Part shown: one piece after another, positions 1 through 10,343 of the stretch
How positions within the stretch are numbered: the stretch's first letter is position 1
How the letters are laid out: each line of letters starts with the position of its first letter
Assembly: GCF_025244765.1 (NCBI RefSeq)
Contig: NZ_CP104209.1
Location: forward strand, 992,001-1,056,000
Reading direction: 5' to 3'
From: Empedobacter stercoris
GTDB taxonomy: Bacteria; Bacteroidota; Bacteroidia; Flavobacteriales; Weeksellaceae
DNA length: 64,000 nucleotides
Translations under genes and position numbers: made by a program
Notes under the pieces: model-generated
The model's input: the letters and a program-made list of their open reading frames with translations, nothing else
Databases searched by the model: none
Told to the model about the DNA's origin: nothing

Positions 1-2
1 TT

Positions 3-2912
3 TGGAATGCATATTTAGTAGATTATGAAGTTCTTAACAATAAACTTTATATTATTGGCTATTTCACTAATGTATTAATTTTCAACGACAATATTATTTA
101 TGACTTTAGAAATACAGACAATCATACAAATAGAAACTTCTTTATAAGCGAATTTGATTTAGATGGTAACTATCAAAACACTAAAATTATATCTAGAGGA
201 AATGGTGGTGTAACTTATAATGATGCTGTAATAGATAATGATGAGAATTTGTATTTATTAAGAAATAATAATTCAAATATTGTTATTGAAAAGTATAATA
301 AACAACTAGATTTAATCTACTCAAAAAAAATTAGTGAAGCAGACCGTGAAAATAATATAGAAATTTTCTCACCTGACAGAATGTTTTATTCAACTAAGTT
401 TAATAAAATAATCATTTTTGCACAGAATACTCGTAATACTAACATTGGAAATGAAACTATCATATACAATGATAGTAATTATTCTAATCGAAATGTTTTA
501 ATAGGGATTAATCCTAACAATGGAGAAGTTATTAACTACAAAAAAATAGACTTCATTCCAAACGGAACGAGATATTATGGAAATCAAGATTTGAATCCTA
601 TGAATTATTATTTTGATTATACCGAAAAAGATGATCACTCATACATAATTACAAATTTTAATAAAGAAATAAATATTAATGGTAATGTTATAAAACCTAA
701 AATATCTAAAGAATACGAATACACAACTTCTGAAGATCAAATTAATTATGATACAAATATCATTTCATTTAAAATTAACCCTGAAAATTTTGACTTAACA
801 CCTTTATTATATACTAATAAAGGTTCTCAAGAAATTCATTTGAGTCGAGAATATGGAAAATTTATTAGAGTTATTGATAAAGATAATATTTTAATTAGTG
901 GGGAGTTTCAATCATTAAATTTTCAAGTTAATGGAATTCATATCCCTAATAAAAGTGGTAATCTAAATCGAGATTATTTCATTTACAAATATAATCTGAA
1001 CAACAAACCAAATAATATTTCTATAAACATTGACAATTCTTGCTTTGGAGAAGAAACTAAATTTACAATAGAAGGTGATTTTGAATCTGTTAAATGGGAT
1101 TTTGGAGATGGTAATTCTTCTACTGATAAAAATCCAGTACATACATATACTAAACTAGGAAAATACATAGTTAAGACAACCGTAACATGTAAGGGAGAAA
1201 CTAGAGAATTTACAAATGAGGTTAACATTCAATCCCCTCTAAAACTTGAAGTATTACATGATATTATTGTTTGTGAAAATAATGCTGGAGAAGGTATAGG
1301 AACTTTTGATACAAGTGATATACCTAAACTTTTAACAAATAATCAAACTAATTATACTTTAATATATTATGATACAAATGGTAATGAGATAAATAATTTT
1401 ATTTCTAAAACATATCAGAATAAAAATCCATTTCAAGAAAAAATAATTGTGAAAGGATATTTTAATGAGAATATCAATTGCGTTAGCGAAACGAGTTTTT
1501 TATTAAAAACTTCTTCAAAAAGTGATTTACCAATATTAAAACAAGATTTAAACTTTTGTATCAACGAAAATAAAACATTCAACGATATTTCAATAGATGG
1601 AGATAATCTTAAATTTTATAATTCAAGTAAAGAAAATATTAATCCTAATGATAAAATAACAACAGGTATATATTATGTAACCCAAACGGAAACTTCTAAA
1701 TGCGAAAGTAATAAATTAGAATTAAATATTAATATTCAAGATACAAAAGCACCAATTGCTGAAAATATTCAATCTTTTTGTGTTGTAACTTTACCAACAT
1801 TAAATTCAATTCAAATTGAGGGAGAAAATATTAATTGGTATGATTCTGAAACCTCAACTTCAAAGCTTGATAACACAACTTTTTTAGAAGATAATAAGAC
1901 ATATTATGCTTCTCAAACAATCAATAATTGTGAAAGTGTTTTAAGGACTCCTGTTAAAATTCAACTTAACACCTACACTCTACTTACTTCTAATCCTTTT
2001 CAAATTTGTAAAGAGGATAATTCTTTTGCTGGATATAGTTTATCAACTAAATCTGGAGAAATAGCCCAATTATTAGGAAATATTAACCCTAACTCTGTTC
2101 TTTATTACGAAACTTTACAAGATGCTCAGAATAATGTTAATATTTTAAGTTCAACATACATTAATCGTACAAATAAAATTGAAATTTATGCAACTTCTAT
2201 TTCTACGAATGCATGTAAAACATTTGTAAAAATACCTTTAGAAGAAAGTATTTATCCAACATTAGATATTCTTGATAACTATTTCAAATGTAAAAATGAA
2301 ACCTATACAATTACGTTAAATGAAACCTACGACGAAATAATTTGGAGTGATGGACAAATAGGTCAATCTGCTTCATTTACAAATCCTGGAAAATATAAAG
2401 TTACTGTTACAAATGGTTATTGTTCTGTTACAAAAGAGTTCGAAATTATAAATTACGATAATCGTAACATCGAGTATAAGTACGACGGAAAACAAGTACA
2501 TTTTACTATTCTAAATGATCTTTACACACAAATAGGCTTAGATGGAATAAATTATTCACCAAGTACTTCTTTCACATTAGAACAAGGAGAACATACTTTT
2601 TATTTCAAATCTTCAAATGATTGTATTGAAATTAGAAAAATCTATTTATATAAAGACTTACCAAGTATTCTGACTCCAAATGGTGATGGGAAAAATGATA
2701 TTTGGGATTTATCATATATTAATGATTTGATTAATGTAAAAATTTTCAATCGATTCGGTAGAACTATATTTGAAGCTACAAAAGATAATCAACCAATAAA
2801 ATGGGATGGAAAATATCAATTAAGAAATCTACCAACAGATACGTATTGGTACATTATTGATTTAGAAAATGGAAAGAAAATACAAGGATCAATTTTAATA
2901 AAAAATAAATAA
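3..2912 (+). CDS. T9SS type B sorting domain protein with PKD domain (5' partial)
   Basis: The frame is open from the first bases of the window, so the start lies upstream; about 969 residues are visible and the first possible internal start (TTG, 249) is not the true one. A PKD-like domain sits near 1050-1230, with the signature WDFGDG followed by a conserved HTYTKLGKY. Several Cys-containing Ig-like repeats follow (CEN, CIN, CES patterns about every 80 residues). The last 80 residues, from LTPNGDGKNDIWDL to the end, match the gliding motility-associated C-terminal domain that sends proteins through the type IX secretion system (type B signal). It is therefore probably a large secreted or surface-attached adhesin-like protein. 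The actual ligand cannot be told from sequence. Confidence 0.85.
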   Translation, partial: WNAYLVDYEVLNNKLYIIGYFTNVLIFNDNIIYDFRNTDNHTNRNFFISEFDLDGNYQNTKIISRGNGGVTYNDAVIDNDENLYLLRNNNSNIVIEKYNKQLDLIYSKKISEADRENNIEIFSPDRMFYSTKFNKIIIFAQNTRNTNIGNETIIYNDSNYSNRNVLIGINPNNGEVINYKKIDFIPNGTRYYGNQDLNPMNYYFDYTEKDDHSYIITNFNKEININGNVIKPKISKEYEYTTSEDQINYDTNIISFKINPENFDLTPLLYTNKGSQEIHLSREYGKFIRVIDKDNILISGEFQSLNFQVNGIHIPNKSGNLNRDYFIYKYNLNNKPNNISINIDNSCFGEETKFTIEGDFESVKWDFGDGNSSTDKNPVHTYTKLGKYIVKTTVTCKGETREFTNEVNIQSPLKLEVLHDIIVCENNAGEGIGTFDTSDIPKLLTNNQTNYTLIYYDTNGNEINNFISKTYQNKNPFQEKIIVKGYFNENINCVSETSFLLKTSSKSDLPILKQDLNFCINENKTFNDISIDGDNLKFYNSSKENINPNDKITTGIYYVTQTETSKCESNKLELNINIQDTKAPIAENIQSFCVVTLPTLNSIQIEGENINWYDSETSTSKLDNTTFLEDNKTYYASQTINNCESVLRTPVKIQLNTYTLLTSNPFQICKEDNSFAGYSLSTKSGEIAQLLGNINPNSVLYYETLQDAQNNVNILSSTYINRTNKIEIYATSISTNACKTFVKIPLEESIYPTLDILDNYFKCKNETYTITLNETYDEIIWSDGQIGQSASFTNPGKYKVTVTNGYCSVTKEFEIINYDNRNIEYKYDGKQVHFTILNDLYTQIGLDGINYSPSTSFTLEQGEHTFYFKSSNDCIEIRKIYLYKDLPSILTPNGDGKNDIWDLSYINDLINVKIFNRFGRTIFEATKDNQPIKWDGKYQLRNLPTDTYWYIIDLENGKKIQGSILIKNK

Positions 2913-2921
2913 AATAAAAAA

Positions 2922-2950
2922 CCGGATAAGAACTAACTTATCCGGCTTTT
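2922..2950. terminator. Bidirectional intrinsic terminator
   Basis: A 9-bp perfect stem CCGGATAAG/CTTATCCGG with a 6-nt loop is followed by T5 on the plus strand and preceded by an A run that serves the minus strand. It lies between the converging T9SS gene and purM and probably ends both. Confidence 0.85.
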
Positions 2951-2966
2951 TAAACTATTTAATCTA

Positions 2967-3959
2967 CTATTTCAATATAATTTTGTCCGCACCTTCTTGA
3001 ATTTCTCCAATAATAGCACTTCCATCAATAATATTCAATACTTTTTCAGCGTCAGTTTGGTCAACGATGACAACCATTCCGACACCCATATTAAATGTTC
3101 CAAACATTTCGTCTTCTGCAATATTTCCGCGTTTCGCTAATTCTTGCATTACTGTTGGTACATTTATTTTTGCTTTTTCTATTACAGCAGTCAATCCGTC
3201 ATTTATAATACGAGGAACATTCTCGATTAATCCACCTCCTGTAATATGAGCAATTCCAGACATTTCGATACCTGCATCTTTGATTTTAAAAATATCGTTT
3301 TGATATAATTTTGTTGGAACTAATAATGTTTCGAACAAAGGTTTACCTTCAAATTCTTCGTTAAAATCTGGGAAAATTCTGCGAACCAATGAGAATCCAT
3401 TCGAATGAAAACCACTTGATGGTAAAGCGATAATAGCTTGTCCAGCTTTTATTTTAGAACCATCAATAATTTCGTCGCGCTCTACTACTCCAACACAAAA
3501 TCCTGCAACATCATAGTCACCAACTTGGTACATTCCTGGCATTTCTGCTGTTTCTCCACCAATTAATGCTGTTCCTGTTTCCTTACACGCTTGTGCAATT
3601 CCACCTACAATTTCTGCTGCGATATCAGAATCTAATTTTCCACAAGCTAAATAATCTAAGAAAAATAATGGTTTAGCCCCATGACACAAAATATCATTTG
3701 CACACATTGCGAAACAATCAATACCAACTGTATCGTAAACTTTAGAATCTAAAGCTACGCGTAGTTTAGTTCCTACACCATCAGTTCCTGACACCAAAAC
3801 AGGATTTTTATATCCTCCTAATTGGTAAAAAGCTCCAAAACTTCCAATTCCATTCAACACGTTTGAATTGTGTGTTGCTGCAACTGCATCTTTAATTTTC
3901 GATACCGTTTGATAACCTTCTTCCTTATCTACTCCGGCTTGTTTATATGTATTGCTCAT
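2967..3959 (-). CDS. purM: Phosphoribosylformylglycinamidine cyclo-ligase (AIR synthetase)
   Basis: 330 residues. It catalyses the ATP-dependent closure of FGAM to aminoimidazole ribonucleotide, step 5 of purine synthesis, in the cytoplasm. Recognisable PurM signatures are SGTDGVGTKL near residue 58, the GGETAEMPGMY segment near 137, and the late HITGGGLIENVPR motif near 238. The length is near that of bacterial PurM (about 340). It is the last gene of the minus-strand purL-purC-purF-purM cluster and ends at a shared terminator. Confidence 0.97.
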   Translation of the reverse strand: MSNTYKQAGVDKEEGYQTVSKIKDAVAATHNSNVLNGIGSFGAFYQLGGYKNPVLVSGTDGVGTKLRVALDSKVYDTVGIDCFAMCANDILCHGAKPLFFLDYLACGKLDSDIAAEIVGGIAQACKETGTALIGGETAEMPGMYQVGDYDVAGFCVGVVERDEIIDGSKIKAGQAIIALPSSGFHSNGFSLVRRIFPDFNEEFEGKPLFETLLVPTKLYQNDIFKIKDAGIEMSGIAHITGGGLIENVPRIINDGLTAVIEKAKINVPTVMQELAKRGNIAEDEMFGTFNMGVGMVVIVDQTDAEKVLNIIDGSAIIGEIQEGADKIILK

Positions 3960-4030
3960 TTTTTTGCTGTATTAGTGTAAAATGTAACAAGTATTAAGTA
4001 CATTTTATTTTTGACTTTTTACAATTATAA

Positions 4031-5536
4031 TTAATCGATATGCAAAGGATTAACCTCTTTACACTCTTCATTTGTATAATTTACCGGATATTTTTCTGTA
4101 AAACATCCAAAACAATGTTCTTTACTTCCTAATAAATCAATTAGATTATCAACTGTTAAGAAATCCAACGAATCTACATTCAAATATTCTTCAACCTCTT
4201 TAATTGATTTGTTTCCCGAAATTAAATCTGCTTTAGAAGGCATATCAATTCCTAAATAACAAGGAGCAATAATTGGAGGCGAAGCAGAACGGAAATGAAT
4301 TTCTTTTGCTCCAGCTTCTTTTAAGATTTTGATTAAAAGTTTTGAAGTCGTTCCACGTACAATCGAATCATCTAAAACAACCAATCGTTTTCCTTTGATT
4401 TTTTCTTTAATTGGATTCAATTTTAAGTTGACCACTCGTTCGCGCATTTCTTGCGAAGGAACGATAAACGAACGCGACATATATCGATTCTTAATCAAAA
4501 TTGGCTCATAAGGAATGCCTGATGCTTCTGAATATCCAATCGCAGAGGGAATTCCAGAATCTGGAACACCAATCACAATATCTGCATCAATTGGAGATTG
4601 TTCGTATAATTTCCGCCCAGATTCTACACGTAAATCATAGATTTCTTTTCCTTCCATATTCGAGTCAGGACGTGCGAAATAAATGTACTCAAATGCACAA
4701 ATATTACGATGTTTTGGTTGCTTTAATGAATATGATTTCAATCCCTCTTCATTGATTACAATCAATTCTCCAGGTTCTACATCACGAATAAATTCAGCTC
4801 CAACAGCATCTAAAGCACATGTCTCAGAACAAACTATATAAGCATCATCTAATTTACCTAAACACAATGGTCGAATTCCGTTAGGATCTCGGAAAGCTGC
4901 CATTTGATTATTCGTTAATAATAAAACCGAATAAGCTCCTTTTACTTTCTCTGTTCCTTTCTGAATGGCTTCTACAAGATCTAAATGCGAATATTTTTGG
5001 ATAGAACGTAATAAAACCTCAGTGTCCGAAGTGGCTAAAAATGGTAGACCTTCAGCTTCTAACTCTGCTCTTAATTCATCAACTTCAATTAAATTTCCGT
5101 TGTGAGCAAGCGAAAAGTGAGGTTTTCCATAGATATTGTATGTGTACAGTGGCTGAATATTACGGCGACTTCCACCACCAGCTGTTGTATAACGTGTATG
5201 TCCAATTGCTGCGTTTCCTTGGTAATCATCAATTTCTGCTTCGATCAACTTGAAAACATCCAACACCAATCCTGATCTTTTAACCGTTTTGATATTTCCA
5301 TCTTTCAAAAAAGAAACTCCACACCCCTCTTGTCCACGGTGCTGAAGTGCGAATAAACCAAACTGTGCGATAGAATAGGTGTTGATATTGTTGGGAGAAT
5401 AAACGCCAAAAATACCACATTCTTCGTTCACGCTATCCACCGTATCAGCTGCATATTTTTTAAGTAAATTTCGTTCATAGAAATTTGTTAAATACTCAGC
5501 TTTCAACTGGCTTTTATGTAATTTTTTATCAATCAT
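4031..5536 (-). CDS. purF: Amidophosphoribosyltransferase
   Basis: 501 residues. It transfers glutamine amide nitrogen to PRPP, the committed step of purine synthesis. A 39-residue leader precedes EECGIFGVY; Cys40 is the expected N-terminal nucleophile, so the leader should be cleaved off as a propeptide. Ntn-glutaminase domain about 40-270, phosphoribosyltransferase domain about 290-450 with the PRPP loop VVLDDSIVRGTT at 386-397. Cys280, Cys426, Cys475 and Cys478 (CFGC) match the [4Fe-4S] ligands of the Bacillus subtilis-type enzyme, so this is the oxygen-sensitive cluster form. It lies 17 bp after purC and 71 bp before purM. Confidence 0.96.
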   Translation of the reverse strand: MIDKKLHKSQLKAEYLTNFYERNLLKKYAADTVDSVNEECGIFGVYSPNNINTYSIAQFGLFALQHRGQEGCGVSFLKDGNIKTVKRSGLVLDVFKLIEAEIDDYQGNAAIGHTRYTTAGGGSRRNIQPLYTYNIYGKPHFSLAHNGNLIEVDELRAELEAEGLPFLATSDTEVLLRSIQKYSHLDLVEAIQKGTEKVKGAYSVLLLTNNQMAAFRDPNGIRPLCLGKLDDAYIVCSETCALDAVGAEFIRDVEPGELIVINEEGLKSYSLKQPKHRNICAFEYIYFARPDSNMEGKEIYDLRVESGRKLYEQSPIDADIVIGVPDSGIPSAIGYSEASGIPYEPILIKNRYMSRSFIVPSQEMRERVVNLKLNPIKEKIKGKRLVVLDDSIVRGTTSKLLIKILKEAGAKEIHFRSASPPIIAPCYLGIDMPSKADLISGNKSIKEVEEYLNVDSLDFLTVDNLIDLLGSKEHCFGCFTEKYPVNYTNEECKEVNPLHID

Positions 5537-5553
5537 TTTGAATGAAAAAATGA

Positions 5554-6276
5554 TTATTTTAAAACTTCTAATAAACGATTATAAACTTCGTGATAAGCTT
5601 CTGAAACATCACCTAAATCACGACGAAAACGATCTTTGTCTAATTTCTTACCTGTTTCTACATCCCACAAACGACATGTATCAGGAGAAATTTCGTCTGC
5701 TAAAATAATGTTACCATCAACATCTTTACCAAATTCGATTTTGAAATCTGCTAAAATTAATCCTGCTTTCAAGAATAATTCTTTCAAAGCTTCGTTGATT
5801 ACATCAGTTTGAGCGTACATTTCTTTCAACTCATCATACGTAGCAGCTCCTAATAAAACCGCGTGATGATCGTTGATTAATGGATCTCCTAATTCATCTT
5901 TTTTGTAACAGATATCGAAGATTGTAACAGGAGATTTTCCTCCTTCCTCTAATCCTAAACGTTGAGCCATAGACCCAGCAACATAGTTGCGAACAACCAT
6001 TTCAATTGGGATAATAGATACTTTTTTTACCAATTGCTCACGATCATTCAACTGCTCAATAAAGTGAGTTTTCACTCCTTTCTCTATCAAATAGTTGAAA
6101 ATTAAAGTCGAAATTTTGTTATTCATTTCGCCTTTATCCTCAACAGTTCCACGCTTTTGAGCATTAAATGCTGTTGCGTCATCTTTGTAATAAACAATTA
6201 CTTTGTCTGCTTCCTCTGTTGAGTAAACTTGTTTTGCTTTCCCTTCGTAAATGAAGTCTTTTTTTGTTAAGCTCAT
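5554..6276 (-). CDS. purC: Phosphoribosylaminoimidazole-succinocarboxamide synthase (SAICAR synthetase)
   Basis: 240 residues, the usual length for bacterial PurC. It joins aspartate to CAIR using ATP. The N-terminus [14 protein letters not shown], the central VVRNYVAGS segment and the late [12 protein letters not shown] motif are typical of the family. It is separated from purL by 241 bp holding two look-alike stem-loops, the largest gap in the cluster, so it could also have its own promoter. Confidence 0.97.
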   Translation of the reverse strand: MSLTKKDFIYEGKAKQVYSTEEADKVIVYYKDDATAFNAQKRGTVEDKGEMNNKISTLIFNYLIEKGVKTHFIEQLNDREQLVKKVSIIPIEMVVRNYVAGSMAQRLGLEEGGKSPVTIFDICYKKDELGDPLINDHHAVLLGAATYDELKEMYAQTDVINEALKELFLKAGLILADFKIEFGKDVDGNIILADEISPDTCRLWDVETGKKLDKDRFRRDLGDVSEAYHEVYNRLLEVLK

Positions 6277-6357
6277 CGTTGTTTGTTGTTAAAACGTTTT
6301 TGTTTTTTTTGTTTTGTTTGAAATGAAAAAGTCCACTTCGTGTTTGTTTGTCTGTTT

Positions 6358-6418
6358 GAAATTTAACTTGTTCAGGGTTAAATTTCGGAATAATTTCGAT
6401 TGGTTCAGGATCGAAATT
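6358..6418. repeat. Two adjacent stem-loops with near-identical loops
   Basis: Stem-loop 1 (6358-6386) has a 10-bp stem GAAATTTAAC/GTTAAATTTC and loop TTGTTCAGG. Stem-loop 2 (6392-6418) has a 9-bp stem AATTTCGAT/ATCGAAATT and loop TGGTTCAGG. The stems differ but the 9-nt loops differ at only two positions. They lie in the purL-purC gap. No U tract follows either one. Confidence 0.6.
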
Positions 6419-6517
6419 GATATTTGTTTGTTGTTTGTTTTTTTCTTTTAGTATTAGATGTTAGATATTAGTATTTAGATATTCTTCATCTAATTTCTAA
6501 GATCTCCTATCTATATT

Positions 6518-9500
6518 CTATCCTTTAAAATACGCTACCGCATTTTTAAAGATATTCATGTATCCATTTCCTGGAATATTTTTGAATAATCCTTCTTCGT
6601 AACGCTCTGGATGTCCCATACGTCCATACACTTTTCCACAAGGCGATACAATTCCTTCTACCGCAAACGTAGATCCATTTGGATTATAAGGCATTTGTCC
6701 AGCTAATTTTCCTTCCAAATCTACAAACTGAGTAGCGATTTGTCCTTTGTCAATTAACTTTTCTAACTCCTCCTCATTGGCAACAAAACGACCTTCTCCA
6801 TGTGAAAACGGAATCCAATATTCTTGACCTTCCATTCCTTTTAACCAAGGTGAATGCGATTTATTTACTCTAATTTTTGCCAATTGTGTGATATGTCGAC
6901 CAATTTCGTTAAACGTTAATGTTGGCGTATTTTCTTCCAAATCTTGAATTTTACCATAAGGCAATAATCCCGATTTTATCAATGCTTGAAAACCATTACA
7001 AATTCCTAAAACCAATCCATCGCGCTCTAATAGATTGTGAATTGCATTTTTTATTTTCTCATTACGTAAAACCGTTGCTATAAATTTCCCTGATCCGTCT
7101 GGCTCATCAGCAGCTGAGAAACCTCCTGGTATAAAGAAAATATTGGCTTGATTAATTTCTTTCACAAAAACATCTACCGATTCTTCAACATCTTGTTGTG
7201 TTAAATTACGGAAAGGTAAAGTCGAAACAATCGCTCCTTCTCTACGAAACGCTTTTGCTGAATCATATTCTGAATTTGTTCCTGGAAAAATTGGAATAAA
7301 AACTTTCGGATTTTCTACTTTATGATCAGCGAAAGCAAAACAAATTTGTTCAGCTTTCAAATCTTTTTCTTCTACAAGCGTTTCAGAAGATGATTTATAT
7401 GGAAACAATGAATTGAATGTTTCTTTCCACTGTTGTTTCAACTCTTTCAAGTTAATTTCTTCTCCATTAAACTGGAATGAAGCTGAATCATTTGTCTGAC
7501 CTAAAACATGATAATTTTGAGCAATTTCAGCAGGAATGTTTAATTCTTCTGAATGTTCTATAACAATTGATGCTGGGTAATATTTTGCTAAATCTAAATC
7601 AGTGTTAATTTCAAATCCGATTTCATTGCCAAAAGCCATATTCGCTACAGTTTCTGCAATTCCACCAAATTTAACCGTCATCATTGATTTTACATCAGCA
7701 TTAATTGTTCCGATAAAATCAAAAATAGATTTGGTATTCGTTTCGTCAATTAAATATTCAGCTGTTAAAGTTGGAATAAAAACTGAAAGTTTAGAATTCT
7801 TTTCAGCTAACGTTCCTTGTACAATTTTTTCAGCCTTAGAAGGTGCTACTGCAAACGAAATCAATGTTGGTGGCACATCAATATCTTGGTAAGATCCAGA
7901 CATCGAATCTTTACCTCCAATTGCAGGAATTCCAAATTGTTTTTGTGCTTCTATCGTTCCTAACAAAGCTGCAAATGGTTTTCCCCAACGCGTAGCTTCG
8001 TCACGTAATTTCTCAAAATACTCTTGAAAAGTTAAACGGATATCAGCGTAATTTCCTCCTGCTGCAACAATTTTCGTCATCGAATCAATTACCGCAAAAT
8101 AGGCTCCGTGATAATTTGACCAACGAGAAACAATCGGATTGTAACCAAATGAAGCAATTGAAACTGCATTTGTAAATCCATCTGTCGGAAATTTTTGTAC
8201 TGAAACATCTTCTGGTGTATCCATTGTTTTTCCACCAAAAGCATTCAAAATAGTAGAACGTCCAACATTATTGTCAAACATTTCTACCATACCTTTTTGC
8301 GATGCGTGATTTAACTCTTGCATCATAGCAATAAAAGCTTCTTTACTGAATGCTTTATTCTCAAAAGGATTTGTATATTCTTCGTCCGTAACTTCTATTT
8401 TAGCTTGTTTACGAACACCGTTTGTATCTAAAAATTGACGGTCCAATTCAACAATCTTAGTTCCTTTCCAAACTAAAGTCATTTTATCATCTCCCGTTAC
8501 CTCCGCAACACAAGTTGCATCAAGGTTTTCTTCTTTTGCTAATGCAATAAATGTTTCTACATCTTTTGCTTCTACCGCAACAGCCATACGTTCCTGAGAT
8601 TCAGAAATCGCTAATTCTGTTCCGTTTAATCCAGCATATTTTAATGGAACTAAATCTAAGTCAACATTAATTCCGCGTGCAATTTCACCAATTGCAACAG
8701 AAACACCTCCTGCTCCGAAATCGTTACATTTTTTGATTAATACTAAAACTTCTGGATTACGGAATAAACGTTGAATTTTACGCTCAACGATTGCATTTCC
8801 TTTTTGAACTTCTGCCGATAAATCGTCTAATTTTAAACCATCATGTGTTTTAGATGAACCTGAAGCTCCACCTACTCCATCACGCCCTGTTGCTCCACCT
8901 AATAAAATAATTCGGTCACCAGCAACTGGTTCTTCACGACGAACATATTCTTTTTTTACAGCTCCAGCTACAAAACCAACTTCCATACGTTTTGCTTTGT
9001 ATCCTTCGTCATAAATTTCTTTCACAAAAGTTGTCGCTAAACCAATTTGGTTTCCATACGAACTATATCCATTTGCTGCTTCTTTCGAGATTTTACGTTG
9101 TGGTAATTTACCTGGTAACGTATCTTCAATTTTTTCTAAAGGATTTGCAGCTCCTGTAATACGCATGGCTTGGAAAACGTAAGAACGTCCACTCAAAGGG
9201 TCGCGAATTGCACCTCCAACACATGTAGAAGCTCCTCCAAAAGGCTCAACTTCTGTTGGGTGATTATGTGTTTCGTTTTTAAATTGTAATAACCATTCTT
9301 CCTCAACACCATCTACATCAATTGGTACAACGATAGAACATGCATTGATTTCTTCTGAAACATCAATATTTTTAACCACTCCTGTACGAGAAAGATATTT
9401 CCCCATAACAGTTGCTAAATCCATCAAACGAATTGGTTTAGTTGTTCCCAATTCTTGACGAACTTGTTGGTAATAATTGAATGTTTTTTGTAGCGTTTCG

Positions 9501-10225
9501 TTAAATTTAGAATTAAATTCAACATCTATAATTTCTGTCTCGAAAGTGGTATGACGACAATGATCAGACCAATAAGTATCTAAAACTTTTAATTCAGTTT
9601 CAGTTGGATTACGATCAATAGATTTGAAATAGTCTCGAATAAAAACTAAATCATCCATCTCTAATGATAATCCAAACTGGTTGTAAATATCTTGTAATTT
9701 ATTTTCGTCAGCAGAAATAAAACCTTCTATAATTGGAACTTCAGTTGCTTCTGGATTCGCAGGTATTTCCATTTTAGAAAGATCTTTCTCACGCGATTCT
9801 ATTGGATTGATTAAGTAATCTTTTACTTTCTTCAAATCCTCCGCAGACAAATCTTCGTTGAACACATATAATAAACCAGATTTTACGGTTACATTATCAA
9901 CATTCATCAAAACCAAACATTGTTCCGAAGAATCATCACGTTGATTGTATTGACCCGGTAAAAATTCGGTTGCAAAATAGTTTTTAGTGTGAGGAATGTT
10001 TTCAATAATTGCATCTTCCACATACTTGAAAACAACATCTGTCACAGGATCGACAAACACTTTGTTTTGAACCTCTTGCAACTGGCTTTCTTGTATATTA
10101 AAAAGATCATAAATAACAAAAACCTTGCACACAATATTAGGTACAAGGTTTCTAAGTTCTATTGTAGTCTTCTGACTGATAACGTCAAAATTCGATTTCT
10201 TCTGAATGAAAAGTCTTTGGTTCAT
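6518..10225 (-). CDS. purL: Phosphoribosylformylglycinamidine synthase (large, single-chain)
   Basis: 1235 residues, the long PurL type in which the PurS-like, synthetase and glutaminase parts are one chain. It converts FGAR to FGAM with ATP and glutamine. The synthetase core carries FKNETHNHPTEVEPFGGAST near residue 315 and GGKDSMSGSY near 770. The C-terminal class I glutaminase domain begins about 965 (PKVFIPIFPGTNSEYDSAKA) with the nucleophile in GICNGFQALIKSG and the catalytic His in FSHGEGRF. First gene of the purine cluster; its ATG overlaps the stop of a 34-codon leader ORF, and a purine riboswitch lies 119 bp upstream. Confidence 0.97.
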   Translation of the reverse strand: MNQRLFIQKKSNFDVISQKTTIELRNLVPNIVCKVFVIYDLFNIQESQLQEVQNKVFVDPVTDVVFKYVEDAIIENIPHTKNYFATEFLPGQYNQRDDSSEQCLVLMNVDNVTVKSGLLYVFNEDLSAEDLKKVKDYLINPIESREKDLSKMEIPANPEATEVPIIEGFISADENKLQDIYNQFGLSLEMDDLVFIRDYFKSIDRNPTETELKVLDTYWSDHCRHTTFETEIIDVEFNSKFNETLQKTFNYYQQVRQELGTTKPIRLMDLATVMGKYLSRTGVVKNIDVSEEINACSIVVPIDVDGVEEEWLLQFKNETHNHPTEVEPFGGASTCVGGAIRDPLSGRSYVFQAMRITGAANPLEKIEDTLPGKLPQRKISKEAANGYSSYGNQIGLATTFVKEIYDEGYKAKRMEVGFVAGAVKKEYVRREEPVAGDRIILLGGATGRDGVGGASGSSKTHDGLKLDDLSAEVQKGNAIVERKIQRLFRNPEVLVLIKKCNDFGAGGVSVAIGEIARGINVDLDLVPLKYAGLNGTELAISESQERMAVAVEAKDVETFIALAKEENLDATCVAEVTGDDKMTLVWKGTKIVELDRQFLDTNGVRKQAKIEVTDEEYTNPFENKAFSKEAFIAMMQELNHASQKGMVEMFDNNVGRSTILNAFGGKTMDTPEDVSVQKFPTDGFTNAVSIASFGYNPIVSRWSNYHGAYFAVIDSMTKIVAAGGNYADIRLTFQEYFEKLRDEATRWGKPFAALLGTIEAQKQFGIPAIGGKDSMSGSYQDIDVPPTLISFAVAPSKAEKIVQGTLAEKNSKLSVFIPTLTAEYLIDETNTKSIFDFIGTINADVKSMMTVKFGGIAETVANMAFGNEIGFEINTDLDLAKYYPASIVIEHSEELNIPAEIAQNYHVLGQTNDSASFQFNGEEINLKELKQQWKETFNSLFPYKSSSETLVEEKDLKAEQICFAFADHKVENPKVFIPIFPGTNSEYDSAKAFRREGAIVSTLPFRNLTQQDVEESVDVFVKEINQANIFFIPGGFSAADEPDGSGKFIATVLRNEKIKNAIHNLLERDGLVLGICNGFQALIKSGLLPYGKIQDLEENTPTLTFNEIGRHITQLAKIRVNKSHSPWLKGMEGQEYWIPFSHGEGRFVANEEELEKLIDKGQIATQFVDLEGKLAGQMPYNPNGSTFAVEGIVSPCGKVYGRMGHPERYEEGLFKNIPGNGYMNIFKNAVAYFKG

Positions 10226-10326
10226 TGTATTGTTTGCTGTACTATTTGGTTTATTTTGTTTAAACCATTTGTATCATCTACATCAACAAACAAACTATTT
10301 TCTACATTGAGTGGTTCAAGACTCAT
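10222..10326 (-). CDS. Candidate 34-residue leader ORF overlapping purL start
   Basis: Begins ATGAGTCTTGAACC 17 nt downstream of the riboswitch and stays open for 34 codons. Its TGA overlaps the purL ATG in an ATGA arrangement, which is typical of translationally coupled genes. The product (MSLEPLNVEN... ending QIVQQTIQ) is acidic in the middle and matches no family I know. It could be a real small protein, a device that feeds ribosomes to purL, or chance. The exact overlap with the start codon is the main argument for it. Confidence 0.4.
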   Translation of the reverse strand: MSLEPLNVENSLFVDVDDTNGLNKINQIVQQTIQ

Positions 10327-10343
10327 TTTATAGAAAAAAAATT

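Noticed and set aside
6277-6517. Twin hairpins as a purL terminator
   Set aside because: No U tract follows either stem on the minus strand and purC follows in the same direction.
9989-10333. Plus-strand 114-codon frame opposite purL start
   Set aside because: It is a shadow of purL and of the leader; the product is not protein-like and covers the riboswitch U tract.
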